A DNA stretch of 64,000 nucleotides from Nocardia sp. CY41 (GCF_009829325.1 NZ_VUOS01000020.1:62001-126000); one strand, 5' to 3'. Shown: positions 52,837 through 61,905, counted from the stretch's first letter. The notes: generated by a model not told the origin, from the letters alone. Made by a program: numbers and translations.

Positions 52837-53355
52837 CTACGCGCTGGTCGCGCCCGCGATGATCACGACGACGAACCACAGGATGCCGAGCACGATCGCG
52901 CCGACACCGATCCAGATGCCTGCGAGCGCCATGCCGCGCCCTTCCTGGCCGCTCTGCTTGATCTGGTTGAGGGCGACCACGCCGAGGATGATGCCGACGA
53001 TCGAGCCGAGCCCGCAGGTGACGAACCCGACCAGCGAGGAGATCAGCGCACCGATCGCCATGCCGTTGGTGCCCTGCGCCGGGACTCCGTAGGGCTGATA
53101 GGGAGTCTGATAGCCGTAGCTCGGCTGGGGATACGGCTGCCCGGGCTGTTGATAGGACGGGTACTGCGGCTGCGGAGGCGGCGTCATCGGCTGCGAGGGC
53201 GGCTGAACCGGATACTGCGGCGCCGACGGGTAGCCCGACGGCTGCTGCTCCGGGCTCGGATACTGCGGGACCGAACTCTGGCCACCGGACTCCGGCGACA
53301 CGCCTTGGCCGCCGTACTGCTTCCACCACTCGTCGGAATCGCCGGGATTCGTCAT
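52837..53355 (-). CDS. DUF4190 membrane protein with Pro/Gln/Tyr-rich N-terminus
   Basis: A 172-residue protein. About the first 95 residues are a Pro/Gln/Tyr-rich disordered tail (QPSGYPSAPQYP; PQPQYPSYQQPG). The C-terminal part has two membrane helices (GMAIGALISSLVGFVTCGLGSIVGI and GIWIGVGAIVLGILWFVVVI) in the DUF4190 pattern. Its tail type is like that of the convergent RDD protein. Function unknown. The ATG at 53355 is read from the minus strand. Divergent from the precursor transporter gene, 32 bases apart. Confidence 0.85.
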   Translation of the reverse strand: MTNPGDSDEWWKQYGGQGVSPESGGQSSVPQYPSPEQQPSGYPSAPQYPVQPPSQPMTPPPQPQYPSYQQPGQPYPQPSYGYQTPYQPYGVPAQGTNGMAIGALISSLVGFVTCGLGSIVGIILGVVALNQIKQSGQEGRGMALAGIWIGVGAIVLGILWFVVVIIAGATSA

Positions 53356-53387
53356 TGCTACAGCGTATTCCACAACCTGGTTGGATG

Positions 53388-54164
53388 ATGCGGGTGAGTG
53401 AGTCGAAAACCACGCAAGAGCACGGCGGGCCTGGGCGCCCCGCGGACCATGCGGCATTTGCCCAGGTCGCGCGGGGGTACTACGCACCGATCGTGGCCCT
53501 GTTCACTGCGACACTGATCATTTCCAACATCTGCGCCACCAAGGGGGTGGAATTCTTCGGCGACCGGTCGGTGTCGCTGGGACCACTGCAAATCCTGCCG
53601 ATCGCCACTGATGGCGCCTTCTTCCTGTTCCCGCTGGCCTACATCCTCGGCGACGTACTGAGCGAGGTGTACGGCTTCCGCGCCACCCGCCGCGCCATCT
53701 ACTACGGCTTCGCCGCACTGCTGCTGACGGTGGTGTGCTTCGCCATCGCGATCCGGCTGCCCGCCGCGAGCTTCTACGAGAACCAGGAGGCGTTCCGCAC
53801 CGTCCTCGGGACGACGCCGCGGCTCGTCATCGCGGGCCTGGCCGGGTACTTCGTCGGCCAGTTGCTGAATTCCGCGACGCTGGTGCTGATCAAGGAGCGG
53901 ACGAAGGAAAAGTACCTGTGGGCCAGGCTCATCGGATCGACCATCGTCGGCGAGTTCGCCGACACGCTGATCTTCTGCTCGATCGCCGCCGGCGCCATCG
54001 GCATCGACACCTGGCAGCAGTTCGTCAACTACGTGATCGTCGGTTTCCTCTGGAAGACCCTCTGCGAGGTGATTGTGCTTCCGATCACCTATCGGGTGAT
54101 CGCGTTGCTGAAGAAGTACGAACCCAGCTACGCGCCGACCGGAGCGGATCCGCTGCATACCTGA
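53388..54164 (+). CDS. Queuosine precursor transporter (YhhQ/QPTR family)
   Basis: About 258 residues with six expected membrane helices. The YhhQ signatures are visible: YYAPIVALFTATLIISNICATKGVEFFG near the N terminus, PLAYILGDVLSEVYGFRATRR, the Asn/Glu pair in GSTIVGEFADTLIFC and IVGFLWKTLCEVIVLPITYRVI. YhhQ imports the queuosine precursor queuine or preQ1. Start options are the ATGs at 53385 and 53388 and a GTG at 53394. The Tgt gene follows, convergent. Confidence 0.9.
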   Translation: MRVSESKTTQEHGGPGRPADHAAFAQVARGYYAPIVALFTATLIISNICATKGVEFFGDRSVSLGPLQILPIATDGAFFLFPLAYILGDVLSEVYGFRATRRAIYYGFAALLLTVVCFAIAIRLPAASFYENQEAFRTVLGTTPRLVIAGLAGYFVGQLLNSATLVLIKERTKEKYLWARLIGSTIVGEFADTLIFCSIAAGAIGIDTWQQFVNYVIVGFLWKTLCEVIVLPITYRVIALLKKYEPSYAPTGADPLHT

Positions 54165-54185
54165 CGCAATCCGGCGAGCACCCCT

Positions 54186-54257
54186 GGAGGGCGCGGGCCA
54201 CGTGAGACGACCGCAGAATAGCGAAGCCACCGGTCGTGCACCCGGCTCGCGCCCTCC
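54186..54257. terminator. Possible long stem-loop between queuosine genes
   Basis: 14-bp arms with one mismatch (54186-54199 with 54244-54257) and a 44-base loop containing a small second hairpin. Located between the convergent transporter and Tgt genes. The long loop makes a terminator role uncertain. Confidence 0.4.
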
Positions 54258-54263
54258 GTCGTT

Positions 54264-55496
54264 TCAGGCACCACTCCAACGGCCCAAAGTCTCGGCCTTG
54301 TGCTCATCGAAGTAGCCGCCTTCGATGCTGTCCCGGATGCGATCGACCAGGCGGACCGTGAACCGCTCGTTGTGAATCGTGCACAGCGTGGCGGCGAGCA
54401 TCTCCTTGGCCTTGAACAGGTGATGCAGGTAGGCGCGCGTGTAGTTGGCGCAGGTGTAGCAGTCGCAGTTCTCGTCGATGGGCGTGAAGTCGCGACGGAA
54501 GCGGCTGGTATTGATGTTGAACCGGCCGGTGTCGACGTAGATGGCGGCGTTGCGAGCGACCCGGGACGGGTTCACGCAGTCGAAGGTGTCCGCGCCGTTC
54601 TCGATGGCGTTGAAGACGTCCTCCGGTTCGCTGATGCCGAGCATGTGCCGCGGCTTGTCCTCGGGCAGCTCGTCACAGCACCAACCGACGATGGCGCCCA
54701 AATTGTGCTTCTCCAGCGCGCCGCCGATGCCGTAGCCGTCGAATCCCGTTCCCGCGCTTCCGCGGATCGATTCGAGCCCGCGACATGCCTTCCGGCGCAA
54801 GTCCTCGTACTGCGCGCCCTGGATGACGGCGAACAGAGCCTGGTACGGACGGTGTGTACGAGCGGCGGTCAGCCGCTCGTGCTCGTCGATGCAGCGCTGC
54901 GCCCACTCGTGCGTGCGCTGGACCGATCGCTCCTGGTAGGAGCGGGTATTGAGGAGCGTGGTGAGCTCGTCGAAGGCGAACATGATGTCGGCGCCCAGCT
55001 GGTGCTGGATACCCATCGACACCTCGGGCGTGAACCGGTGCGTCGACCCGTCGAGGTGGGAGCGGAACGTGACGCCGTCGTCGTCCACGGTGGCCAGCCG
55101 CTCCTTGCCGGGCGCGATCACGTCGTCGCTGCGCACGTCGACCGCCTCCATCGCCAGCACCTTCTTGAAGCCGACACCCAGTGACATCACCTGGAATCCG
55201 CCGCTGTCGGTGAAGGTGGGCCCGCGCCAGTTCATGAACGCGCCGAGCCCGCCGGCCTCGTCCACGATGTCCGCGCCGGGCTGCAGGTAGAGGTGGTAGG
55301 CGTTGGCCAGCAGCGCTTGGGCGCCGAGTTCCCGCATGGTCTCCGGCAGCACTGCCTTGACCGTCGCCTTGGTGCCCACCGGGATGAACGCGGGCGTGGC
55401 GATCGACCCGTGCGGCGTGGCGATCACACCGGACCGGCCGTTTCGCCCGTCCAGGCGAGTACCGACGGTGAAGGAGAACGATTCGGGACCGGACAC
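54264..55496 (-). CDS. tgt: tRNA-guanine transglycosylase (Tgt)
   Basis: A 410-residue enzyme exchanging guanine at position 34 of the GUN-anticodon tRNAs for queuine or preQ1. Catalytic segments: TFTDSGGFQVM (active-site Asp) near residue 100 and TFDCVNPSRVARN containing the nucleophilic Asp. Zinc ligands are CDCYTCANYTRAYLHHL (three Cys and one His). The GTG at 55496 is chosen because the TIM barrel begins soon after. In the window there are no preQ1 synthesis genes (queC-queF or queA/queG), so with the transporter it points to salvage. Confidence 0.94.
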   Translation of the reverse strand: MSGPESFSFTVGTRLDGRNGRSGVIATPHGSIATPAFIPVGTKATVKAVLPETMRELGAQALLANAYHLYLQPGADIVDEAGGLGAFMNWRGPTFTDSGGFQVMSLGVGFKKVLAMEAVDVRSDDVIAPGKERLATVDDDGVTFRSHLDGSTHRFTPEVSMGIQHQLGADIMFAFDELTTLLNTRSYQERSVQRTHEWAQRCIDEHERLTAARTHRPYQALFAVIQGAQYEDLRRKACRGLESIRGSAGTGFDGYGIGGALEKHNLGAIVGWCCDELPEDKPRHMLGISEPEDVFNAIENGADTFDCVNPSRVARNAAIYVDTGRFNINTSRFRRDFTPIDENCDCYTCANYTRAYLHHLFKAKEMLAATLCTIHNERFTVRLVDRIRDSIEGGYFDEHKAETLGRWSGA

Positions 55497-55565
55497 CCCG
55501 CTATCCTCGCAGTTCGGCGCCCGCGGCCCGAACCAGGCCACCGCTCGCCGGCACCGACGGCGCGG

Positions 55566-56033
55566 TCAGCCGGGTTTCCCGGCGCGCGACACCCGCTCGG
55601 TTTCCGCTTGGTGCACCGCCAGCGCGGTGCGCAAGAAATCGAGCGCGGTGCGCAGTTCGCCGGTGTCGAAACGCAGGAGAGCCTGAGCCCCGGCCACCCC
55701 CACCGGCTCGAAGATCTCTCGCGCGACCTCCCTGGCCCGCATAGTGCCTTCGATCAGTATCCGCCGCCGATTGCCTGGATCTTGTGCCCGAGTGACGAAA
55801 CCGGCCCGCACCAGCCGGTCGACGACAGTGGTGGTGGCGGCGGGGCTCAGTCGCAGCGCGGCACTGAGCTCCCCCGCCGCCAGCGGCCCACGCGCCAGCA
55901 CGATGTCCAGGCATCGCAGGTCGGTGCGGTTCAAGCCCAGGCGCACGGCGGCGGCCTCGTCGAACGCGTCGAAGCTTTGCTGCAGCAGCCGCAACTCCTG
56001 CGCGATCTCGGCGATCAACTCATCTTTCGACAT
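55566..56033 (-). CDS. MarR family transcriptional regulator
   Basis: A 155-residue winged-helix protein: NRTDLRCLDIVLARGPLAAGEL, recognition helix SPAATTTVVDRLVRAGFVTRAQ, and the wing DPGNRRRILIEGT. The ATG at 56033 places an ordinary N terminus; eight more residues are possible to 56057. It is divergent from the NTF2-like gene over 62 bases that hold a perfect 13-bp palindrome. It likely controls both. Confidence 0.88.
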   Translation of the reverse strand: MSKDELIAEIAQELRLLQQSFDAFDEAAAVRLGLNRTDLRCLDIVLARGPLAAGELSAALRLSPAATTTVVDRLVRAGFVTRAQDPGNRRRILIEGTMRAREVAREIFEPVGVAGAQALLRFDTGELRTALDFLRTALAVHQAETERVSRAGKPG

Positions 56034-56057
56034 TCGAAACTTTCTGATAGCGTACAT

Positions 56058-56070
56058 TTCGATAATCGAA
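56058..56070. promoter_or_regulatory. MarR operator candidate
   Basis: A perfect 13-bp palindrome TTCGATAATCGAA lies between the divergent MarR and NTF2-like starts, in AT-richer sequence. Confidence 0.55.
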
Positions 56071-56095
56071 TCTTATCACCGGAAGGTACCTCGCC

Positions 56096-56602
56096 ATGAA
56101 CGTGACACTCGATCAGCAGCGCACCGACGAGAGCGCCCTGCGCAGCCTGTTCGACGACCTCATGCGGACCTGGACCGCCAACGACGCCACCGCCTACGCG
56201 GCCCTGTTCACCGAGAACTCGGACTACGTGTCCTACGACGGCACCCGGGCCACCGGTCGCGCCGAGCACCAGGACAACCACGACAAGCTCTTCCGCGGCG
56301 TCCTGGCCGGTTCGGCACTGGTCGGCGAACTCGAGTCGATCCGCTTCGTCGCCCCGGACGTCGCGATCGTGCACGGCACCGCCTCGGTCCTGATGCCCTG
56401 GCGTTCCCACCTGCCCGAGCGCCGCCGGTCCCGCCAGACTCTGGTGACCATTCGCACCGACCAGGGCTGGAAGATCACCGCGCTGCACAACGGCCGCGTC
56501 CGCCCGGTGCGCATCCCCGAGCCGCACTCCTTTCCGTCCCGCATGTCCCAGCTCATGACCCGAATCGCCCGCCGCCTCGGTCTGGGCCGGAATCGATCGT
56601 GA
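56096..56602 (+). CDS. NTF2-like SgcJ/EcaC family protein
   Basis: A 168-residue protein with the NTF2-like cone fold: LRSLFDDLMRTWTANDATAYAALFTENSDYVSYDG, then HQDNHDKLFRGVLAGSA and TLVTIRTDQGWKITALHNGRV. SgcJ/EcaC-type proteins are small enzymes or ligand binders near secondary-metabolite genes; no active residues can be fixed here. The tail is Arg-rich. It shares the promoter region with the MarR gene and is the most likely target. Confidence 0.85.
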   Translation: MNVTLDQQRTDESALRSLFDDLMRTWTANDATAYAALFTENSDYVSYDGTRATGRAEHQDNHDKLFRGVLAGSALVGELESIRFVAPDVAIVHGTASVLMPWRSHLPERRRSRQTLVTIRTDQGWKITALHNGRVRPVRIPEPHSFPSRMSQLMTRIARRLGLGRNRS

Positions 56603-56849
56603 CTTGCCCGCGCCCGAACCCATCGACAGCCGACACGTCCGTCGTCGCGCCGCCGACGCGAACCGTCGGCACCCGACACCTGCGGGCAAACCGGCCCACC
56701 CACAGCCCGCAAACCACAGGCCCACCACGCCCCGCTTACGGCGAACTCCGGTAATGCGATCGAACTCCACGCGCCCAGCTCACCTCGACTACGTCTTCCG
56801 AGCGAAGCGAGACCGAGCATCCGCCGTTCGCGACGAAGTCGCGGCCAAA

Positions 56850-58754
56850 CTACACAGCGCCGGCGAACTGGGCGTTGTACAAGCGGTAGTACGCGCCCCG
56901 TTCCTCGAGCAGGCGTTCGTGCGACCCGTGTTCCACGATCCGGCCCGCCTCCATGACGACGATCAGGTCGGCGTCGCGGATGGTGGACAGGCGGTGGGCG
57001 ATGACGAAACTGGTCCGGTCGCGGCGCAGGGCGGCGGTGGCGTGCTGCACCAGCAGTTCGGTGCGGGTGTCCACCGAACTGGTGGCCTCGTCCAAGATGA
57101 GGATGGACGGCTTGGCGAGGAACGCGCGCGCGATGGTGATCAGCTGTTTCTCGCCGGCGCTGACGCCGGAGCCCTCCTCGTCGATGACCGTGTCGTAACC
57201 GCCGGGCAGCGCGTGCACGAAGCGGTCGACATAGGCGGCCCGCGCCGCGGCGAGGATCTCCTCTTCGCTCGCGTTCGGGTTGCCGTAGGCGATGTTCTCC
57301 CGGATCGTGCCGCGGAACAGCCAGGTGTCCTGCAAGACCATGCCGATACGCGAACGCAGATGGTCGCGGGTGATCTCGGTGATGTCGACTCCGTCGATGG
57401 TGATCGTGCCCGCGTCCAGTTCATAGAACCGCATCAGCAGGTTCACCAGCGTGGTCTTGCCCGCGCCGGTGGGGCCGACGATGGCGACCACGTGCCCGGG
57501 CTCGGCGACCAGCGACAGCCGCTCGATCACCGGCTTGTCCGGTTCGTAGCGGAACGAGACGGCCTCGAACTCCACCCGGCCGCGGTCGACCGGGCGCGCG
57601 TCGGCCATGACCGGGTCCGGGCTCTGCTCCTCGGCGTCGAGGATCTCGAAGATCCGCTCGGCCGAAGCGACGCCGGACTGCAACAGGTTGGCCATCGCGC
57701 CGAGCTGCGTCAGCGGCTGGCTGAACTGACGGGAGTACTGGATGAACGCCTGCACCTCGCCGAGCGAGAGACTGCCGGTGGCCACTTTGAGCCCGCCGAC
57801 GAGCGCGACCAGCACGAAGTTCACGTTCCCCAGGAACATGATCGCGGGCATGATCAGGCCGGAGATGAACTGCGCTTTGAAACTGGCCTGGTAGAGCTCC
57901 TCGTTGCGCTGGTCGAACTCCTTGCCGACCTCGCGGTTGCGGCCGAACGCGGTGACCACCTCGTGGCCGGTGTAGGCCTCCTCGACCTGGGCGTTCACCA
58001 GGCCGGTGTACTTCCACTGGTTGACGAAGTGCGGCTTGGACCTTTTGGCGATCTGCGCGGTGACCACGATGGCGGCCGGCACGGTGAGCAGCGCGATCAC
58101 CGCCAGCTGCCAGGAGATCCAGAACATCATGACCAGGATGCCGAGCACCGAGAACACCGAGATGAGCAGCTGGCTCATGGTCTGCTGGAGGCTCTGGGAG
58201 ACGTTGTCGACGTCGTTGGTCACGCGGCTGAGCACGTCGCCACGCGGAGCGGAATCGAAGTAGCGCAACGGAAGCCGATGGATCTTGTCCTCGACCTCGC
58301 TGCGCAGCCGCTTGACCGTCCGATTGATCACGATGTTGAGCAGGTAGCCCTGCAACCATCCGAAGACGGCCGCGCCGATGTACAGCAGCAGCACCAAGGT
58401 GAGCACCCGGCCGACCGCGCCGAAGTCCACCCCCACGCCGGGCACCACGTCCATGGCGCTGAGCATGTCGGCGAACGTGTTGTCGCCCTTGGCCCGCAGC
58501 GCTTCGATCGCCTGATCCTTGGACACGCCGGGCGGCAACTGTTTGCCGACCACGCCGTCGAAGACCAGATTGGTCGCCTTGCCGAGGATGTACGGGCCGA
58601 TGGTGTTCAGCACCACCGAGACGATCACCAGCGCGACGATCACCCCGACCTGGACCCGTTCCGGCGCGAGCCTGCGCAGCAGCCGTTTCAGCGAGGGTCC
58701 GAACGATTTCGCCTTGGTGCCCGGCGCACCGGGAGTGGGCATTCCGGGCCTCAT
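56850..58754 (-). CDS. ABC exporter, canonical ATPase half (fused membrane and ATP-binding domains)
   Basis: A 634-residue half-transporter: a Pro-rich N-terminal tail, six membrane helices (about 45-380), then the ATPase. Walker A is GPTGAGKTT near residue 425, the signature is VSAGEKQ, and Walker B with the catalytic Glu is ILILDEATSSVD. Type IV exporters of this kind move lipids, drugs or peptides outward. Start ATG at 58754 overlaps the preceding gene's stop (ATGA), so the two subunits are made together as a heterodimer. Confidence 0.92.
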   Translation of the reverse strand: MRPGMPTPGAPGTKAKSFGPSLKRLLRRLAPERVQVGVIVALVIVSVVLNTIGPYILGKATNLVFDGVVGKQLPPGVSKDQAIEALRAKGDNTFADMLSAMDVVPGVGVDFGAVGRVLTLVLLLYIGAAVFGWLQGYLLNIVINRTVKRLRSEVEDKIHRLPLRYFDSAPRGDVLSRVTNDVDNVSQSLQQTMSQLLISVFSVLGILVMMFWISWQLAVIALLTVPAAIVVTAQIAKRSKPHFVNQWKYTGLVNAQVEEAYTGHEVVTAFGRNREVGKEFDQRNEELYQASFKAQFISGLIMPAIMFLGNVNFVLVALVGGLKVATGSLSLGEVQAFIQYSRQFSQPLTQLGAMANLLQSGVASAERIFEILDAEEQSPDPVMADARPVDRGRVEFEAVSFRYEPDKPVIERLSLVAEPGHVVAIVGPTGAGKTTLVNLLMRFYELDAGTITIDGVDITEITRDHLRSRIGMVLQDTWLFRGTIRENIAYGNPNASEEEILAAARAAYVDRFVHALPGGYDTVIDEEGSGVSAGEKQLITIARAFLAKPSILILDEATSSVDTRTELLVQHATAALRRDRTSFVIAHRLSTIRDADLIVVMEAGRIVEHGSHERLLEERGAYYRLYNAQFAGAV

Positions 58755-60484
58755 CGCGCCTCCTCGGCACTCAGTTGCGACTCGACGATCTCCCGGTACT
58801 CCGAGCAATCCCGCACGAGCTGCTCGTGGGTGCCGATGCCCGCCACCGCGCCGTCTTCGAGCACCACGATCTGGTCCGCGTCCCGAATGGTCGCGATGCG
58901 CTGCGCGACGATGAGGACCGAGGCGTCCGCGGTCTCCGGCTTCAACGCCTCGCGCAGCCTGGCGTCGGTCGCGACGTCGAGCGCGGAGAACGAGTCGTCG
59001 AACAGGTACACCCTCGGCTTCTTCACCAGGGCTCGCGCGATGGCCAACCGCTGGCGCTGACCGCCGGAGACGGTGGTGCCGCCCTGGGCCACGGGTGTCT
59101 GCAGCCCCTCCGGCATCTCCCGGACGAAATCGGCGGCCTGCGCGATCTCCAGCGCGCGCCAGAGTTCCTCGTCGGTGGCGTGCGGATTGCCGTAGCGCAG
59201 ATTGCTCGCGATCGTGCCGGAGAAGAGGTACGCCTTCTGCGGGACGAGGCCGATCTGCGAACGCAAGATCTCCAGGTCGATGTGGCGAACGTCGGTGCCG
59301 CCGACGTAGACCGCGCCGTCGGTGACGTCCATCAGCCGGGGGATGAGGTTGATCAGCGTGGTCTTCCCCGCGCCGGTGGAGCCGACGATCGCGGTGGTGG
59401 TGCCGGGCCGCACCTGGAACCGGATGGCTTTGAGCACCGGCTTCTCGGCGCCGGGGAAGGCGAACTCGGCGAACTGGATGTCCACGACGGCCGGGTCGTC
59501 GGTGAACGGCTGTGGCAGGCGCGGAGGGTGGACCGAGGACTCGGTGTCGAGCACCTCGCCGACCCGGTCGGCGGAGACCGCGGCGCGCGGCGCCATCATG
59601 GCCAGGAACGAGGCCATCATCACGGCCATCAGGATCTGCATGATGTAGGACAGCATCGCGGTGAGCGAACCGATCTGCATGTGCCCGGCGTCGATCGCGT
59701 GCCCGCCGAACCAGATCACCGCCACGGCGGTGACATTGCTGATCAGCATGACCGTGGGGAACATCAGCGCCATCAACCGGCCGACCCGCAACGCGGTGTC
59801 GGTGAGTTCGGTATTGGCCAGGCCGAAACGCCAGGTCTCCTGACGCTCCCGCACGAAAGCGCGCACCACGCGGATACCGGTGATCTGCTCCCGCAGTACC
59901 CGATTCACCTCGTCGATCCTGGCCTGCATGTCCCGGAAACCGGGCACCATCCTGGAGATCAGCACGCCCATCGACAGTCCCAGCGCGGGCACCGCGATCA
60001 GCAGCAGCCAGGACAGGCCGAGATCCTCGCGCAACGCCATGATGATGCCGCCCACGCACATGATCGGCGCCATCACCAGGATGGTCGCCGACATCACGAT
60101 GAGCAGCTGCACCTGCTGAATGTCGTTGGTGTTGCGGGTGATCAGCGACGGCGCGCCGAACATGCCCACTTCACGAGCGGAGAACGTGCCGACCCGGTGC
60201 AGCAGCGCGCCGCGCAGGTCGCGGCCCGCGCCCATGGCAGCCTGCGCACCGAGATAGACCGAAGCAGCCGACGCGACGATCTGCACGCCCGTGACGGCGA
60301 GCATCCACAAGCCGGTGCTCCAGATATAACCGAGATCACCTTTGGTGACGCCCTCGTCGATCAAGTCCGCGTTCAAGCTCGGCAGATACAGCATCGCGAT
60401 GACGGAAATCAGCTGAAGCACAACGACCCCGGCCAACTGGGCGCGATAAGGGTACAGATGCGTGCGGAGGAGTCTGATCAGCAT
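58751..60484 (-). CDS. ABC exporter, degenerate-site half
   Basis: A 577-residue half-transporter with six membrane helices and one ATPase domain. Walker A STGAGKTT and signature VSGGQRQ are intact, but the Walker B motif ends FDDSFSALD, with Asp where the catalytic Glu should be. Heterodimeric exporters such as TM287/288 have this asymmetry: one site hydrolyses ATP, the other holds it. So this half and the canonical half downstream form one pump. Substrate unknown. Regulator genes (Rrf2, TetR) lie upstream on the same strand. Confidence 0.92.
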   Translation of the reverse strand: MLIRLLRTHLYPYRAQLAGVVVLQLISVIAMLYLPSLNADLIDEGVTKGDLGYIWSTGLWMLAVTGVQIVASAASVYLGAQAAMGAGRDLRGALLHRVGTFSAREVGMFGAPSLITRNTNDIQQVQLLIVMSATILVMAPIMCVGGIIMALREDLGLSWLLLIAVPALGLSMGVLISRMVPGFRDMQARIDEVNRVLREQITGIRVVRAFVRERQETWRFGLANTELTDTALRVGRLMALMFPTVMLISNVTAVAVIWFGGHAIDAGHMQIGSLTAMLSYIMQILMAVMMASFLAMMAPRAAVSADRVGEVLDTESSVHPPRLPQPFTDDPAVVDIQFAEFAFPGAEKPVLKAIRFQVRPGTTTAIVGSTGAGKTTLINLIPRLMDVTDGAVYVGGTDVRHIDLEILRSQIGLVPQKAYLFSGTIASNLRYGNPHATDEELWRALEIAQAADFVREMPEGLQTPVAQGGTTVSGGQRQRLAIARALVKKPRVYLFDDSFSALDVATDARLREALKPETADASVLIVAQRIATIRDADQIVVLEDGAVAGIGTHEQLVRDCSEYREIVESQLSAEEAR

Positions 60485-60571
60485 GATGAATCGCAGGCTA
60501 CCGGCTGTCGGCGCGACGCGTCGTGGAGATTTCTGACCTGCATGGATGGTCTCCCGTGGGGGTCGACGGTG

Positions 60572-61075
60572 TCAGCGGCGCGCCCACGCGCCCGGGTCTT
60601 CGGTCAGCGCCTCGACGAATCCGGGCAGTCGATCGCTCGCGATGTCGGCGATGGTGACGTTCTCCAGCACCGCGCGGATGTTGACCCGCAGCGCGATCCA
60701 CACCCGCTGCAACGGCTCGGCCGCGCCGGAATAGCGGACGTCCTCCGGGCGCGCACCGCGCACGGACGCCAGGGGCCCCTCGATCGCGCGGATCACGTCG
60801 GCGATGGAGATGTCGGCGGCGGGCCTGGCCAGCCAATAGCCGCCGTCCGGACCTCGCCTGCTGATCAGCAGGTCGGCCCGGCGCAGCTCGCCGAGCACGG
60901 ACTCGAGCACCTTGGGCGGGATCCGCTGGGCGGTGGCGATCGCTTCGGCCTTGACCACCGGCGCGGCCTGCACGAGAGGTGCGCCGAGCCCGGCCACGGA
61001 CTGTTCCAGCCGCGGCGGCCCGGCGATCTCGAGCAGCGTCCGCACCGCGTAATCGACCTTCGCGGTGATGTGCAC
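60572..61075 (-). CDS. Rrf2 family regulator without FeS cysteines
   Basis: A 167-residue winged-helix protein: MHITAKVDYAVRTLLEIAG, IPPKVLESVLGELRRADLLIS, RRGPDGGYWLARPAADISIADVIRAIEG. This fits the Rrf2 family (IscR, NsrR, CymR). There is no Cys in the whole sequence, so it cannot ligate an iron-sulfur cluster. About 15 extra residues lie between the first helix and the helix-turn-helix. CymR-type members sense metabolites through partner proteins. It is 87 bases upstream of the exporter on the same strand. Confidence 0.88.
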   Translation of the reverse strand: MHITAKVDYAVRTLLEIAGPPRLEQSVAGLGAPLVQAAPVVKAEAIATAQRIPPKVLESVLGELRRADLLISRRGPDGGYWLARPAADISIADVIRAIEGPLASVRGARPEDVRYSGAAEPLQRVWIALRVNIRAVLENVTIADIASDRLPGFVEALTEDPGAWARR

Positions 61076-61111
61076 AGCGGCGACTCCTGGCGTCGAGGGG
61101 ATACGTCGAAT

Positions 61112-61702
61112 CTACGCGCCGCCACCTGCCAGCACGCAGGTCGCGGCATCCAGCAGTGACGATTCCACCAGCGAATCGTCCGCGCCAGGCACGAGTTCCT
61201 TGGACACCAGCGCCACACCGATCACCTCGAGCGCGGCGCAGGCGCGCAACTGCGCCTCCTCGGTGGCGTCCGGCCCGGCCAGCCATTCGCGCAGCGCCTG
61301 GCTGGCGTCCATCAGATCCGGATAGCGGTCGGCCATGGCGTTGATGATCGCGACGGTGTCGCGCACGACCAGCGCTCCGGCGTCACGGTGATGGATCAGG
61401 CCGCGCAGATACGTCCGCAGGACCTGGCGGATGCTCTCGGCGTCGTGCGGCATCCGCTCGAGATCGTCCACGACCGAACGCATGTGATCGACGATCGGAT
61501 CGATGATCGCCAATAGCAGATCGAGCTTCGACGCGTAGTGATAGTAGAGCGACGCCTTTGTGATTCCTACCGCATCCGCGACCTCGCGCAGGCTGGTCTG
61601 CTCGAATCCTTTGGCTCCGAACAGCTTCACCGCAGCGTCCCGAATCGCGCTTTTAGTGCCTCCACCTGCGGCGACAGCGCCGGGTGTGTCACGCACAGCC
61701 AT
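61112..61702 (-). CDS. TetR family transcriptional regulator
   Basis: A 196-residue regulator. The helix-turn-helix is IRDAAVKLFGAKGFEQTSLREVADAVGITKASLYYHYASK near the N terminus. The C-terminal domain is of the TetR_C type with a repeated helical pattern. It is divergent from the MMPL gene at 61906 across about 200 bases, where a palindrome sits at 61785. It probably represses that gene and itself. Confidence 0.9.
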   Translation of the reverse strand: MAVRDTPGAVAAGGGTKSAIRDAAVKLFGAKGFEQTSLREVADAVGITKASLYYHYASKLDLLLAIIDPIVDHMRSVVDDLERMPHDAESIRQVLRTYLRGLIHHRDAGALVVRDTVAIINAMADRYPDLMDASQALREWLAGPDATEEAQLRACAALEVIGVALVSKELVPGADDSLVESSLLDAATCVLAGGGA

Positions 61703-61784
61703 TCGATGATCCTCTCATCACCTTCGCATCGAGCGAATGTCGCCCGCAGAATAGAGGTTGTACCTCCGCTTAGCTCCTGGGTAG

Positions 61785-61808
61785 TCTACCTACCGCACGG
61801 TAGGCAGA
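61785..61808. promoter_or_regulatory. TetR operator candidate upstream of the second MMPL gene
   Basis: Core palindrome CCTACCG-CA-CGGTAGG (61789-61804), extended to TCT...AGA at 61785-61808. It lies between the divergent TetR and MMPL genes, about 100 bases upstream of the MMPL start. Confidence 0.6.
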
Positions 61809-61905
61809 AAGCGTCAGTGGAGGCGGAGGCAGGCAGGGTACTTCCGCGAGTGCTGTCTACACGCAGACCCAGCACGATCCCAGTCATCGCTAGGAGTAAC
61901 CACTC

